In this document: piece by piece, positions 1 to 12,190 of the stretch
How the letters are laid out: every line of letters begins with the position of its first letter
Position numbering within the stretch: position 1 is the stretch's first letter
Origin: Struthio camelus
Taxonomy: Eukaryota; Chordata; Aves; Struthioniformes; Struthionidae
Assembly (NCBI RefSeq): GCF_040807025.1
Contig: NC_090953.1
Span: 23,730,997-23,794,996 of the forward strand
Direction: 5' to 3'
DNA length: 64,000 nt
Position numbers and translations under genes: made by a program
The notes under the pieces: generated by a model
Told to the model about the DNA's origin: nothing
Seen by the model: only the letters and a program-made list of their open reading frames with translations
Databases searched by the model: none

Positions 1-314
1 CTTCCCTGCAGCTTCCCGGAGCTGTTTTGGCCAGCGCTGGGCTGGGCCGAGGTGAGGGATGACAGCCCTGTTGAGGAAGACAGGAGGTGGCTTCCTTTTT
101 TTTTTTTCCTCTTGTTTTCTTTCCCCCCACTGACATAAGCGGTGTGCCCTGGGGGTGAGCAGAGCTGCTCTTGTTCACAGAGGCGTCTCGCCTTCTCTCT
201 CTCCCCATTTAAACCATCCTGGCTTCAGGAGCAATCTCGATACGGCCATGAGGCAGTTGCTCCCTGGGGCTGGCTCTGTCCATTTTCTGTACGGTGGTGT
301 CCAGCATCTCCCAG

Positions 315-452
315 CTCTGCAGTGAACTGGGACAGCGGTGCCAAGTACGGGACTACCAGCTGCATCTAAAACTGGAGCTGCGAGGCAGAGCGCCCACTTC
401 TTACGAACGAGAGATGCTTAATATCGCTAATAACCTGCTCCAAGGGCCAAGA
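315..452 (+). other. Candidate coding exon of an unidentified gene
   Basis: An open frame follows a splice-acceptor-like sequence ending catctcccag at 314. It continues for about 46 codons in phase 0 to a weak donor-like sequence near 452. The peptide begins LCSELGQRCQVRDYQLHLKL and later contains APTSYEREML. It reads more like real protein than the surrounding frames, with amphipathic spacing and few low-complexity residues. I do not recognise the family. No other exon of the same gene is visible in the window, so it would be a terminal or orphan exon of a gene lying mostly to the left, or chance. Confidence 0.25.
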
Positions 453-453
453 G

Positions 454-1600
454 TAAACATGGAAACTTGGCGAATATGGAGCCATTTACCTTTCTGGAGA
501 CAGAACAGCAGAGCGCTTCAGCAAAGCAAGGGCTAACGGTGCCGGACGCGGGCGGCTCTGCGAGGTCTGCTCGTGCTGGGGTCAGGGGTGTTTAGTGTTG
601 CTGCGCGGGCTGCAGAAAGGTGGGGTTTTTTTTTTTTTTTTGGGGGGGGGGAGTTGACAATTTGGTAATCTCGAAATGAAGCCAGAAGACTTTCTAGCAT
701 GGCTTATGGCTGTTGGGAGCCCACCTCTCCCTATTTTAATTCATATTCCCATCTCCAAACCAGGGCTGACATTGCAGGAGGAAGCACCCATGCCTGCCTC
801 TTCCTGCGCAGGCTCAGGAGGGGGACACCAGTTTAAATAACATTGCGTTGACTGAGGGATGAGCTAGTTTGCGAGTCCAGAAAGATTGTGATTTAAAAGT
901 TTTAAGTCCTATGAAACAAAATGTTCTCTTCCTGGCATTTAGCCTCCCAGCACTTGTGTCTGGGCTGGGATTTCTTTTACACCCTTTCTGCCTGTAATGG
1001 GAAAAATATGTGTCTGCCTCTTAGCATCAAAGGCCTTTCCTATGAGGAAGTGCTTGCTGTCTCTAGGCTGTGCGGTCTCCTCCTGCCTCTCTGGGCTTCA
1101 GCAGAGATCTTAGCGCGTGCATGTAACAGAGACCTGTTCCTGCAGGAAGCCTGGGGGTGAGGCAGGTGAGGAATAGCTCGAGTCCAGCCCATCCATGCCT
1201 ATTTCTTTCCCAAAAGGGGGCGGTTGCAAATTGGCTGTAGATTGAAGCGTGGGGCTGCAGAGCTTGCACTGAGGCCCAGGAGCTCTGAGACGGCAGCTCT
1301 GCAGCGGTGTTTGCCGGCTCTGCCTTCCCCTGCCCATGCAGGCTGCGGAGAGCGAGGGGAGGGATTTCTGGGCACCCCGTGGCACCCCATGCCCTCCCTC
1401 CAGGGCTGTCGTGGGGGGACGCTACAGTGCCGGCTGGGTCCAGGAGGGTTTCAGGTGAGCTGCAGGGAAAGTAGGGTACTGCATCCCCCTCCCTGACCCA
1501 TCCAGTGCTTAATAGTCACATGCAAACCCAGGTCTGTGGCGAGCTCTCGGGTGTCCTGGCTGGCGCTGGGTCTGGGGGGCTTGAGGGAAGCACAGAGGCA
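454..1600. other. Intergenic, nothing recognised
   Basis: This stretch lies beyond the presumed 3' end of ISLR. It holds homopolymer runs near 626-651 and no gene, RNA or repeat that I can support. Confidence 0.5.
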
Positions 1601-1625
1601 AGATGCACCATTTTTTTTAAAGCTA

Positions 1626-1631
1626 TTTATT
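1626..1631 (-). terminator. ISLR: Candidate poly(A) signal of ISLR
   Basis: AATAAA on the minus strand, about 1.5 kb after the ISLR stop codon. It is the only canonical hexamer I found between the stop and this point, so it is the best candidate for the end of the ISLR transcript. Confidence 0.45.
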
Positions 1632-3162
1632 GTGCTTGGTACTTTGATATGTCCATACAGCTTTGGATACAAGGCAATGCTGGCTGCAGGAATCTCTGTA
1701 TAGCTCCTACAGGACAAGCACTAGCAGAAGGCACGAGGAACGAGTACATTAGGCAGCAGGGAACGAGCCGTCCTGCAGGAGATGGGAGAACCTGCAGCCC
1801 TTCCCTTTGCAAGAGTCGGACTGTGCATCTCATGGTTGGGGGGGTGGAGAAGCTCAGAGGTTCCCCCATGAGACAACAGGCTCCCCCATGCCACCTGGGA
1901 CACATGGGCACAGCATATACGTCCCATGTGGGAATGCTAAAGCGCTAAGGAGAATTGGGTTTATGGTGCTACAGGGCAGCTCATCCTCTCTGTGCTCCTG
2001 GCTTTCTAGCTACCAATCTTTCTTCCTGCCTCCCACAGCAGTTCCTCCTCCTCCAGCATTGAGCCCCTGCTCGGTTTCCCATCAGAGAGGAGCACTGAGA
2101 AGCAGTTTTGGTCTCTGGGCTCAGTTCCTCTCCTGTTGCTGAAGTCTCTGAGGCAGGCTTGGAGCCAGAGCTCAGTGGGTCCAGCCCAGCCAAGCATTTT
2201 GGACCGCAGGCTTCAATGGCAAAAGGGAGGTGAGAATCAGCCATGCCGTGTCTGGGAGAGGGTGGCAGGGCCTGATCCTGCAAAGCGCAGAGAGCCTCCA
2301 TGCTGGAGGAGGGAGCAGACACCTTAGATGCTCCCAGGATCCAGCCAGCAGGAGCTGTTTGTGCTCCTACTGGGATGAAAACAGTGGAAAAGCTTCCACT
2401 GTTCTGAAAAAAGAGCCTGATTTGAGCCCGTGGCCGGGTACAACATGCCTTTGCTCCTCCTCAGAGTACCTGTACTGCTTCCATAGCACTGCTGTTATCT
2501 CTGTCCACCTAGAGCCACGTGCCTAGTGACCCCAGGACCCTGTACCAAGGCTATTTCTCCGATCTCAGACTGGCTTTTACACTCTTAGTGTTTAGCATGA
2601 AGTTGGTAGTAGGACATTAAGTGCCTGGCTAGCAAAGGGACCAGGTGTCCGGCCATCTGGCTCACTGTTGGGTTCTGATCTTTGCTTCCCTTATGTGCCG
2701 ATGGACTGATGAGATCCTCTTTGTGAGATATCTCCTCTCCTCCCTCACTACTGTGCACTACTGCAGATGGAGGAGGGCTTGTGGTGGTAGAGATGGGCTC
2801 CCAAGTTGGGTACCATTTCCCCCATTTAGGGTGGCCTTTTTTCCTGCAGCCGTGCTTCGGACTTAGAGGGGAGTTAAGTCAGTAGGTGGCAGATTTGAAC
2901 ACCTGGAAGGAGGCAGGCATGGTGAAGATCTGCCCCCAGATCTGATTTCACTCTAGCTTGTTTGACGCTCTTGACTAACGGAGCCCAGCCCTGATTCCTA
3001 TCTAACGAAGGGTTGAAATACCAGCCCTGGGCTTGAGTCTCAGATCCCCTTTGGCTCCTGACCTCCTGCAGTTCCCAGAAGCTCAGCAAACGCATGGCAC
3101 TACGTGAAGATAAATGATACAGAAAGAGGGAAGACCCAAGGTGCTTTTTCCTCCTCCTTCCT
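1632..3162 (-). other. ISLR: Presumed ISLR 3'UTR
   Basis: The stretch between the ISLR stop codon and the first canonical poly(A) signal on its strand. Short open frames occur in several readings but none resembles a known protein. Assignment as 3'UTR is an inference from the signal alone. Confidence 0.4.
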
Positions 3163-4431
3163 TTAACAATAGAGAGCGATGCCCAAAGTCAGCAGGAGGG
3201 TCCCTAGCCAGACTTGAGGCACCACTCCTCCAGCCTTGCTCTTGGACTCCCTTGGCACGTGGTAAACAATCACCAGCTTTTCTCCAGCACCAGAGGGATC
3301 CAATTCATCCCCCTTGTAGCAGCTCCGGCCTCCCAGATGGCTGGCCTGGGGGGCGTTTCGGAGCAGGTCATCAGCTGGATTCTCTGACCCAGCCAAGGCC
3401 ACATTGACTGAGACATCCCGCATGCCCACATCATTGACAGCTAGGCAGGTATAGATGCCTTCATCTTCCTTGCTGAAGTTGGGGATGGCCATGGTGCCAT
3501 TCTTGAAGACCAAGAAGTGCTCTTGGCTCTGCTTGGCACGCCCAGGAGGCAGGATGTTTCCATCTCTTGCCACGTTGGGCCCGTTGATCTCAATGCTCCG
3601 GCTGGAGGTCTGGATCTTCCACCTGATCTCTGGTGGAGGATTGCCTGCCACGCTGCAGTGCAGAGTGAGGGTAAGGCCATCGTACATGACGGTGTTGTCC
3701 AGATTGGAGAGGTAGGTGAGCTGCACAGAAGGGGCGATGCAGTAGTGGTCAGGGATGTCTGTCACAGCCCTCCCTTTGAGCCTGCTGGGAGCCACGCACA
3801 GGATAGACCCTCCCTTGGTGATGGAGACAGAGGTGTTCTCAGTCCACTTCTTCAGCCAGAAGACCTTGCAGGAACAGTTGAAGGGGTTATTGAAGATCTG
3901 CAGCTGGGACAAGGAGGGCAGGTTGTCAAAAGTGCCCTCAGCCAGGGTGGTCAGGTCGTTGTCATTGAGCCACAGGGACCGCAGGTCCTTCAGGGAGTAG
4001 AATGCGTCCCGGGGCAGCCCAGCCAGGCGGTTGTTGTTCATCTTCAAGATCTGCAGGTCGCTGAGGTTGCGGAGATCTTTCCAAGGGAAATCCACGATCT
4101 TGTTGTGGCTCAGGTCCAGGTTCTTCAAATGCACCAACTGTGCAAAAGTGCCCGCCTCGATGGAGCTTATCTGGTTGTAGCCCAGCCACAGCGACTGCAC
4201 TTCAGGAACCTCAGAGAAGGAGTTCTCCCAGAGCGAGCTGATCCTGTTGGCCGATAGGGTGAGGATCGTCACGCTGGGCAACAGACCCTCTGGCACCTCC
4301 TGCAGATCCTTGTAGGCACATTCTGCCAGCAGACGTCCATTCTTCTTTATGGAGCAAGCACAGGTCCTGGGGCAGGCCAGGCTGGACCTGAGGAGAGCAA
4401 CAATGCCCAGGCAGCAGAGAAGTGGATTCAT
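3163..4431 (-). CDS. ISLR: ISLR (Meflin), leucine-rich repeat and Ig domain cell-surface protein
   Basis: A single coding exon of 422 aa, close to the human length of 428. Residues 1-19 form a signal peptide (MNPLLCCLGIVALL). A cysteine-rich LRR N-cap starts at CPRTCAC, followed by about five leucine-rich repeats to around residue 170. Then come an LRR C-cap (NPFNCSC) and one Ig-like C2 domain ending in the YTCLAVND motif. The last residues are hydrophobic (VWLGTLLLTLGIALYC), as expected of a GPI-anchor signal; in mammals ISLR is the GPI-anchored mesenchymal marker Meflin. The frame stays open 78 codons upstream, but a good acceptor (ctctgttcccag) lies about 10 bp before the chosen ATG, and this ATG opens the signal peptide. 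It is the tandem paralogue of ISLR2 upstream on the same strand. Confidence 0.95.
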   Translation of the reverse strand: MNPLLCCLGIVALLRSSLACPRTCACSIKKNGRLLAECAYKDLQEVPEGLLPSVTILTLSANRISSLWENSFSEVPEVQSLWLGYNQISSIEAGTFAQLVHLKNLDLSHNKIVDFPWKDLRNLSDLQILKMNNNRLAGLPRDAFYSLKDLRSLWLNDNDLTTLAEGTFDNLPSLSQLQIFNNPFNCSCKVFWLKKWTENTSVSITKGGSILCVAPSRLKGRAVTDIPDHYCIAPSVQLTYLSNLDNTVMYDGLTLTLHCSVAGNPPPEIRWKIQTSSRSIEINGPNVARDGNILPPGRAKQSQEHFLVFKNGTMAIPNFSKEDEGIYTCLAVNDVGMRDVSVNVALAGSENPADDLLRNAPQASHLGGRSCYKGDELDPSGAGEKLVIVYHVPRESKSKAGGVVPQVWLGTLLLTLGIALYC

Positions 4432-4441
4432 CGTTCCTCCT

Positions 4442-6127
4442 GGGAACAGAGACACGGAGGGGAATGAAGGGGATGCCATATTCTCTGTCTGCCTGGGACA
4501 CCACTGTGGGGCTAGCTGAGTTGGGAATTTGCTTTTCCTTGCCAAGTAATAACAGGAAACAGCAAAGGACTGAAATATCCATGTGATTATCCACAGAAAT
4601 TCAGCTGCTGTGGTAAGAAGGCTATTTAAAATATTCCCTAATCTGAGTAAGGCATTTCCATGCAAAGAGCAGAGCCTTCTACTACCTACATGAAAAGAGC
4701 TGGCCAGAAACTTCCCACTAAAACATTTCCTTCCCCCACTAGGAAATGTGTCTCTTCAATTAATCTTTCACAAAATGTCACCAACCTGGGACACTTTCCC
4801 CAGGTAAACATCCTGTTCTGGGAACCCTGTACCCCTTCAGATTTTGAATGGAAAGTTTTTTTTCTACCTGAACTCCTGGTTCACAGTTTATTCTATTTCT
4901 ACTAAAACCAATCCCTCCAGGGCAGCAAAATACTTTCAGAAGCAGACTCAGCTGTCCTCTTTCCCCCAGCATGCTTGCAGGATTTGCAGCACACTTTCAG
5001 ACCTCAAACCAACCCCAAATCTCCACATTATCCATGTCATGGAAAAAACAAACTCTAAATGGCTTTTTCTCAGCAAGAGAGATTGGGGTCCCAGGCTGCT
5101 GGAAGTCTTTAGAGCTAAATGTTTCTGGCTTCCAGTCTCAGAGCTAACTCCTTACTCCCCTTCTTGCTGTCTTGCCCTTGCCTGTCTCCTGCAAAGGGGA
5201 CCTTGTATGCATACAGCTCCTGACATATGGTAGCTGTGTCCCACCATGCAAAGGTTAACTGCAGCTCTGCGAGGAGCTGGCAGTGAGACCCCTTTGTCCT
5301 GTAGGCAAGTTTCGCTGCTACTTCCATTTCCCAACCCTGTCATTTGGAGCAGGAGGGGGGAGATTTTATTGCCAATAAAGACACTGAATAAGAAGCCCTG
5401 CACAGCAACTGGGGGAGAAGGCTCAGTGTTGCAAAAGCTGGGGTGGAATGGCCAAACAGGGACACAGAGGGGCCCATCCTGCTCCTGTGGGCTCTGCAGG
5501 GACAGAAGGGAGCGGGACTGGGGTACAAGTGATGGGGAAGGATCCCAAAGGGCTCCTGTGAGCCAGAGGAAATGTGAGTGCCCAGCAGCTTGAGGAGGGC
5601 TGGATTCCTCTTGGCTGATGTTTTTAAAGCCCCTGGCTCCTTTAGTTTTCGGGTGCCTTTCGGAGGCCCTAGCCCTACCTGTCGGGTCAGGTGTTGGCTC
5701 CAGGTTTGCAGGAGCGGATCCCCTTCATCCCAGCCGCCACAGGCTGATCGGGCTAGCTCCGGGACACGCTGGTGACGCGGTCCCAGGGGCAGAGCCCTGT
5801 TGGTGCCCCAGCTGGGCTAGCCGAGGAGGGGTGGTGGTGCCGGGGGCCGCGCCGTGGGTGCTCCCCGGCCGCAGCTCCCGGCTCCGTCGCCTCCTTCCTC
5901 GCAGCCCCAGCGCCGGCCCCTCGATCCCAAAGCCCTTCCGCCAGCCTTCCCCCTCGGGGGCCCAGCTTCCCCCGGCGCTGCGCCGCGGCGGGGCAGCCCC
6001 CGCAGCCCGGGCTGGGCTCCCCGGCGCCGGCGGGGCTGCCCCACCACCAACACCCCCGGGACCGGCGGGGCTGCCCCCCCCGCCCGGGGGCCTGCCTGTC
6101 CCGGGAGCGCCCCGGAGGCTCACTTAC
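4442..6127 (-). other. ISLR: ISLR 5'UTR intron
   Basis: A minus-strand donor GAG|GTAAGTGAG at 6127 pairs with the acceptor ctctgttcccag| at 4442. This gives the usual ISLR structure of a noncoding first exon and one coding exon. The interior holds no recognisable gene. The exact pairing is inferred from splice consensus. Confidence 0.65.
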
Positions 6128-6600
6128 CTCCTCCCCGGCTTCCTCGCTCGCTGCCCCGCGGCTGGTGAGGGCCGGGGGAGCCGGGGGGGCGGCGTAAGCA
6201 CGGCCGGTTGGAGCAGCGCAGCGCGCATACCAGAGCCGTGAATAACCATCCCTCCCTTCCCCGGCCCATCGGCTCCGGCCCGGCCCCGGGCGAGCCCTGC
6301 TCGGGCACCGGCCCCCCGCTGCTCCCGGCCCGGCTGCGGGACCCGCGCCGCCCCCGGCCGCGGCCAGCCCGGCCCGCGCCCCGCGCCCCGGCCCCGCCTG
6401 TCCCTTCACCGGCACCAGCAGCTCCCGAGGGGGCTGGAGGCCAAGTCCTTTCTGCCCCGCCGCGGCTCCGGCGCTGGAGGCTGCAGCGAGCGGCGGAAGG
6501 GGCCGCGCTGGAGGCACCGCGGCTGCAGGCTCCCTCGGCCCGCACCGGGCTTCTCCTCCCCCTCCCCGTCCCCCGGGCCCTTTTGTTTTCCATGGCACCG
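6128..6600 (-). promoter_or_regulatory. ISLR: ISLR first (noncoding) exon and CpG-island promoter
   Basis: A dense CpG island spans roughly 5.78-6.59 kb. The noncoding exon ends at 6128 with a strong minus-strand donor. The transcription start is not defined by any TATA box that I can see. Long open frames on both strands here are by-products of GC richness. Confidence 0.55.
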
Positions 6601-6699
6601 ACCCACACCAGAGCTCGCCTTCGTAGGCTCTGCGATCACAGGGAAAACAACTCCGGGCCTTCCCGCCCTCCTCCCAGTGAATTCCTGGTGGAGACGAAC

Positions 6700-9600
6700 T
6701 GCTCCTGGCCCGGCTCTCTGTCCCGGGAGCTGTCGGGCTGCGCAGCTCCAGCCTGGGCAGGCAGGATGCTGCGCACAGCGCCCAAAGGCTCTGCAGCCCG
6801 GGGGTCCCAAACCTCACACCTCCAACTGCGGGGTTCTGTCCTCGCAGGGGACATCTTGGGGACATTAGGATGGTAGATGAGTGGCTTCTGATGGGAGAGG
6901 ATGAGGGGAGAGGGCTGTCTGGTGAGTTGCCTCTCACAGCTTCTGTGTCTCAGAGGCCGGTGGGATGCCCTGCCGCAGGGCTGCGTGGGCTCGGGGCAAG
7001 GTGGGAAGGAGGGTGGGATGTGTTTGGGTTTGAGTAGTGTGGACTGGGGTGGTGTGACACCCACGGTCATCTTTCTGCCCTGCAATAAACTACTTGTAAA
7101 AGCTTTTAAAAGCAGATCAGGTGTGAGTTTGTCCTGCAGCCACTGTCCTCCTGCCTGGCAAGAGAACTCAGGCAGCCCATTGCTTCTTCCTTCAGGACAG
7201 ACATGGCAGTCTGGGAGATCGGGGTACAGGGATGTCCCTGCTCCCTGCCTCATTCTGCCACATGTATCCACTGGCCAGCTGGGCATCTCTTGTAGGAAAG
7301 CCATCTGCTGCAGGGATGATGTTAGAACAACACCATGTGAGTTGCCCTCAGCCTGCAAGCACTGAGGTGCCCGGTGCTCAGAATTGTGCAGTGTTCAAAA
7401 ACTTCTCCAGTCCTTCCCCAGGAGACCAGTGCAGCCCTGAGACAGGGGCCCAGGGTGGTGCAAAGATCTCTGTCCTTGGGGAGAATCCAACCCTATGTGG
7501 AAAAGGCCCTGAGCAACCTGATATATTCCTGAAGTTGGCCCTCTTTAGAGCATGGGTTTGGACCAGACCTTCCAGTGGTAGCTTCCAATCTGGATACCCT
7601 GTGTTCCTAAAGAGGAGGAGAAGGGGACGAACACGAAGCTCGATCATGAGCTCCCAACTATAGTAGAGGAAATGATAAACTCATTGTGACAATTCAGCAG
7701 GGCTCTTGCAGCTCTGTCCTTTTCCAAGATGAAACCTGCTGAGAAAGCCAAAGGAGGGGCAGGCTTGTGGCACATGCAGCTTTTGCAATCAGCCTGTGAA
7801 AGGTGAGGACTTGCCCAGGGAGCTTGGATTCAGCCCCCGTCACCTGAGATGGCAGATGGTAGTGATGCCCCATGGGCAGCCTTCACCCTGCTCAGCACCC
7901 TGGCACGATGTGGCCTCCCAGGCTTCCCACGTTGGCTCTGTAAGATGGGAAAACTCAGCCACAACACTAATTTCGGGAGACCCAGCCACAGCTCGCTGTC
8001 TTCACACTTGTGCTGACGCAACTGTCACTAAGGCCAGGCTGTGAACAGGACTGGGGTTAAAAATAGTGCCGTGCAAAGGAGAAGAGGATTATTTTGAATC
8101 TAGATCAGTTCATTGGGTGGGTTTACAGCATGGCTTTGACATGGCTGTGGGACTTGCAGGCTGCTGTGGATTGAGACAGGCAGCCAGGAGCAGGAATTTT
8201 CTGATTCACCCTTGAGACAAGGTTAAGGCAGCACAAACTCACTGTGGTGGGATCAGTACCTGCTTTGTAAGATATTATGGAGGGGCTGCATTCAATCCCT
8301 GGCCTTCTTGACTGTGATGCTTTGACAAGGCCAACGAGGGGTTATTTCCTGGCCCCCCTTTTCTCACTGCTCTGAAGCATGAGGCCCATGCTGGGGCTAA
8401 GTTGCAGCTATCCTGTTAGTTGCTCCAGTGAGCACTAAAACCTGGCAGTACACTAGTGTCAAAGACGCAGATTTGCCTTGTTCTTTCTCTGATCTTGCCA
8501 CAGAAAGACCCTGTGGGTTGATATCGCTGGCTTCCCTGATCCTGGAGCACGTCGGACTGACGTCAGGCTGGAGATGCAAGGCCCTGATGGCAGAGCCTCT
8601 GATCCGCGCTTAGGGCTGCCTACCCACACTATGAAGTGACGTGGCCCACTGACCACACTGGCATGTCCTAATCAGCTTCTGAGGACATCTGGGAGGGTTC
8701 TGGGATTTTAAACCAGCGGAGGACACAGAACAAGAATGACTTCACAGGAACTGGCCTAATTCCACCTGCTTACATCAGTGAAGCAGATCAAAGATGCTGC
8801 TCTGGCTAATTCTACAGGGACCGTAGGACTTGCACTTCCTGGATCATTGCTGGAGGATTTTCATTTCATTTCACCCCCCTGGACACCATGGCTGTGGGGA
8901 AACAACAGTGTTACTGCTTCCATACAGGCTGTGGAGGCCCTAGGAGAGGTTTGGAGCTGCTGTTACTGTGCAGCTGCATTATCACACAGCCCTGCTTAGC
9001 CTCTTTGCAGCTGTGGGATTTTCACTGTCTTCTGCAGGGTCTCTGGCCCCTTCATCTGAATGACCCCCAGAAGGTGCGACCAAGGACCTTGCTTCAGTAG
9101 CAGTGGGTGAGATCTCTAATGTTGGGGGTGGCCATAACAAGGGGAAAACTGCGACATTATTTTGCCTTGAATTCTTGATCGGGGGTGAGGGATGATTTGC
9201 GGGCAGGAGGGGACAGGGGTGCAAGCCTCTCTATTTTGGGATTGCCATGGGCAAACGGTGCCATACAGCTTCACAAAGTTGAGGTACATTTGGTAGAGTG
9301 ACTGTGATCACTACGTAAGTGCTTGTCAGCTGGGTCTGCATGGGTGCAAGGTGCTGTAGGTGGTTCAAAGAGCTTCACTCTTCTCTTTCCTAGTGGTCTG
9401 TCATCCTGAGGGAAAGGTCTGTCGTTGCCCAGCTGAAGGAAATGAAAAGCCCCTGGGGATCTGCAATGTTCCTTCCCCTGTGTGCTGCAGAGGGATACGG
9501 AGGGCTGAAGGCTGTGAGATGTGAGGGGCAGGAAGGAGGTGAGCAGTAGGTGGAGGTGTCTGCCCCAGCACCCAGCCAGGGCCTGAACAAGGCGGAGCAG

Positions 9601-10230
9601 GAAAGGTCTCAGGGGCCTCTTGCTCCCCAGGAGTTCCCCTGTGGTACCCCCAGCCTGCAAGCTACGCTTACGAAGCGGAGAGGAATGCAACCTCCGCGCT
9701 GGGTAACCAAAGGCAGATGGAGAGAGGAGGGAGGAATGCGTTGGGGTCAGCGCGGCTGGGCCGCTTCCTTCGCTGCTGCGGTCAGAGCCCTCGGAGGCCG
9801 AGGGCTGGGGTGCCAGGACGCAGCCCCCTGGGCCTCCCTGCCTGCCTCCCCCGGGTCCCGCTTGCTCCAGCCCTGGGACAGGAGAGCAGATGTCAGGCTA
9901 GGGGTGCAGCTGTGGGGAGAGCCGCTTGTTGCCCGTCGCTCATCACCCATCACCCACGGGAACATCCCACCACAGCTTGACATCAGAGCCGAGGGGAGGG
10001 AGGAGAGGTGGACGTTGCCCCCCGTGTACGGCACGGGTCCTGGCCGCTCCACCAGGCAAGCTCACTCCAAGAGGCAGGGGCCTTGGGCTGCAGGCTGTGC
10101 AGAAGGGTTAATGCCTTAGGAAGGGGCCGAGCCACACTGCCGCAACATGTTAACCCTTTCCAGGCAGCGCCAGCCGGCGGAAATGGCCCGTGGATACGGG
10201 AGCGTGGCAGGATGCGGAGTTCCATGCCCG
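6700..10230. other. Intergenic between ISLR and ISLR2, left part
   Basis: No gene, RNA or clear transposon was recognised. A modestly CpG-rich patch lies at about 9.7-10.0 kb. Open frames are short and lack family resemblance. Confidence 0.5.
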
Positions 10231-10525
10231 ACCCTTTCTCATGCCTTTGGCTATCCAGGCACTAATTAGTGCCCTCCTGAAGAGGAGCAAATCTCAGAGT
10301 AATCCAGCATTGGTAGGCATCTCATCATAGCGAGAGTCCCTATAGATACATTAGGCAGGGAAATCTATTACTCTCTAATTAAATGGAGACAAAAATGATT
10401 GTTCTTTTTCTATTCCTTGTATGTTTCAAAGCATAAAACTCAATTAAAGTGTATCCGCAGAAGGGGATTTGTCTACAGCGGGGATTCTCCATTTTGCATA
10501 TGCTTTTAGAAACTGAGCAAACACC
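10230..10525. promoter_or_regulatory. Candidate conserved noncoding element (homeodomain/POU-type sites)
   Basis: An AT-rich island in GC-rich surroundings carries several homeodomain cores: CACTAATTAGTG (palindromic), CTCTAATTAAAT and CAATTAAAG. An octamer-like ATTTTGCATATG follows. Spacing and composition resemble developmental enhancers near neural genes such as ISLR2. This is inference only. Confidence 0.3.
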
Positions 10526-10529
10526 TGGG

Positions 10530-11500
10530 CCACCGTGGCAGTGCCTCAAATGCCTAGGATGTGGGGGCATTTCAGCGGGTGCCCCATACCCCCCCACCTC
10601 CTTGCTCATTGACGTCCTTTGTCTATCTTCTCTACGCTCCCTTTCTTTACCGTACGAAAAAGATGCAGAGCCAGCAGAGACTGGACTTAAAATAGAAAGC
10701 CGTCCTCTGAAGGAGGGAGAAATGTGTGTTTTCGGGGCGGGGGGGGAGGTGCTCCGCTGGGTTGCAGAAGCTGGCGTTTGGAGAGGGTGAGGGGTGTACC
10801 AGGGGGTGCCCGGCTCCTGCCCCGGCAGTGCCTGGGGCTGTGTGGTCGCTGTGCGGTGTCTGGGCAGAAACGGGGGTGCGTGTGTCCGTGTCCAGGTAGT
10901 GCAGCCCTCCCCTGCTCGCCAGGGCTTGTAGGTCTGGAGTTCACTGTCTTTCACCCCAGGTGCGCATCTCGCTGGCCCCTGTTGCAGAGGCAGTCGGAAG
11001 GTGGCTTGCAAACCCTGGGTACCGGTCAGGCATCCTGAGCCACCTCTGGTGCTGGTGCATGTGTGACTGTGCCTGCGTCGGGCTGGCGTTGTTTGTACAG
11101 CAGGACACCGCCTCTCAGAAAGGGACGCTATCTGTGTCACGGGCATGTAGCCGGGTAGCTCCAGAAAAGAGAGAGAATTAAAGCCAGCCTTAATCTTCTC
11201 GGTGTAATTGTGGGCTTAAAGCATCAGCAGGGTGAGAGGAGAGCGGTCCCGGGCAGGCTGGGCTGTGCTGGGCATACCCAAGCCCTCGCTGCGGGACTCC
11301 CCCGGCTGAAGGCACCGCGTGTGCAGTGGTGGGGACGCGGGTGGGCACGGGGGCTGGCACCACCCTGCCCAGGCAGCCCTGTCCTGCCGCCGGGACCCCC
11401 ACCCGGCACCACGCATCCCCCAGCTGCGGCACTGCGGGGCAGGACGGCACCGGCAGTATATCCATATGCACACATGCATACAGAGTGCGCACGGGAGACA
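10530..11500. other. Intergenic, GC-rich, nothing recognised
   Basis: GC-rich unique sequence with a short G run near 10739. No gene evidence was seen. Confidence 0.45.
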
Positions 11501-11504
11501 GGCG

Positions 11505-12190
11505 TTTGTGTGTGTGTGTGTGTGTGTGTGGACGGAGAGAGAACGTGCGTGTGTACACAGGTGGTGTAGGTGTATATAGCGTGTCTGTGTACATATAGTG
11601 AGCGTGCATATTGTATGTGCATAGATATATAGCACTTACGTAAATAGCATGTGTATGCTGTATGTATCACATGTATATATAGCATGTGCATGTTTATATA
11701 ATGTGTATAGAGAGTGCGTGTGTATACGTGGTGTGTAAATATAGTGTGTGTGTTTGTATGTAGAAAGTGCATAGCGAGAGAGTGTGTACCATATGTAAAA
11801 TATATATTTGATTTATTACATTTTCCTACATATTCTGTGTTTAAATGTATTTATAGTGTGTGTATAGTGTAAGTACATATAAAATGTGTGCTCATAGTTT
11901 GTTCATATAACATTTCTTTGTGTGTATACACAGCACGTATGTATAAAATGAGTGTGTACAGTGTATATATACACGTATTTAGTATCTGTGTACATAAATA
12001 GACTGTGTATATGTGTAAAAATATAGTGTGTGTGTATGTGTATATAAAGTGTGTGTGTGTGAATGGTGTGTGCATATATATGCTTACATATAAATATATA
12101 TATACTGTGTGTATGCATGGAGTATGTATGGACATATATCTATATATTTTTATATACGTATTTATAGCAGGCATTATGCGTGTGTGTGTG
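11505..12190. repeat. Compound (TG)n/(TA)n-rich microsatellite block
   Basis: It starts with a clean (TG) run of about 12 units at 11507-11530. It continues for nearly 700 bp as imperfect gtgtgt, atatat and gtgcata motifs. All long frames here encode His/Thr/Tyr repeats and are artefacts. It lies about 300 bp beyond the ISLR2 poly(A) signal. Confidence 0.9.

Noticed and set aside
3517-4257. 246-codon frame antisense to ISLR
   Set aside because: It lies fully inside the ISLR coding exon on the other strand and has Val/Leu/Gln-rich composition typical of antisense LRR DNA.
5753-6937. 394-codon minus-strand frame in the ISLR CpG island
   Set aside because: GC-rich DNA rarely has stops; the peptide is Gly/Arg/Pro/Ala low complexity and the strand shows a splice donor in its middle.
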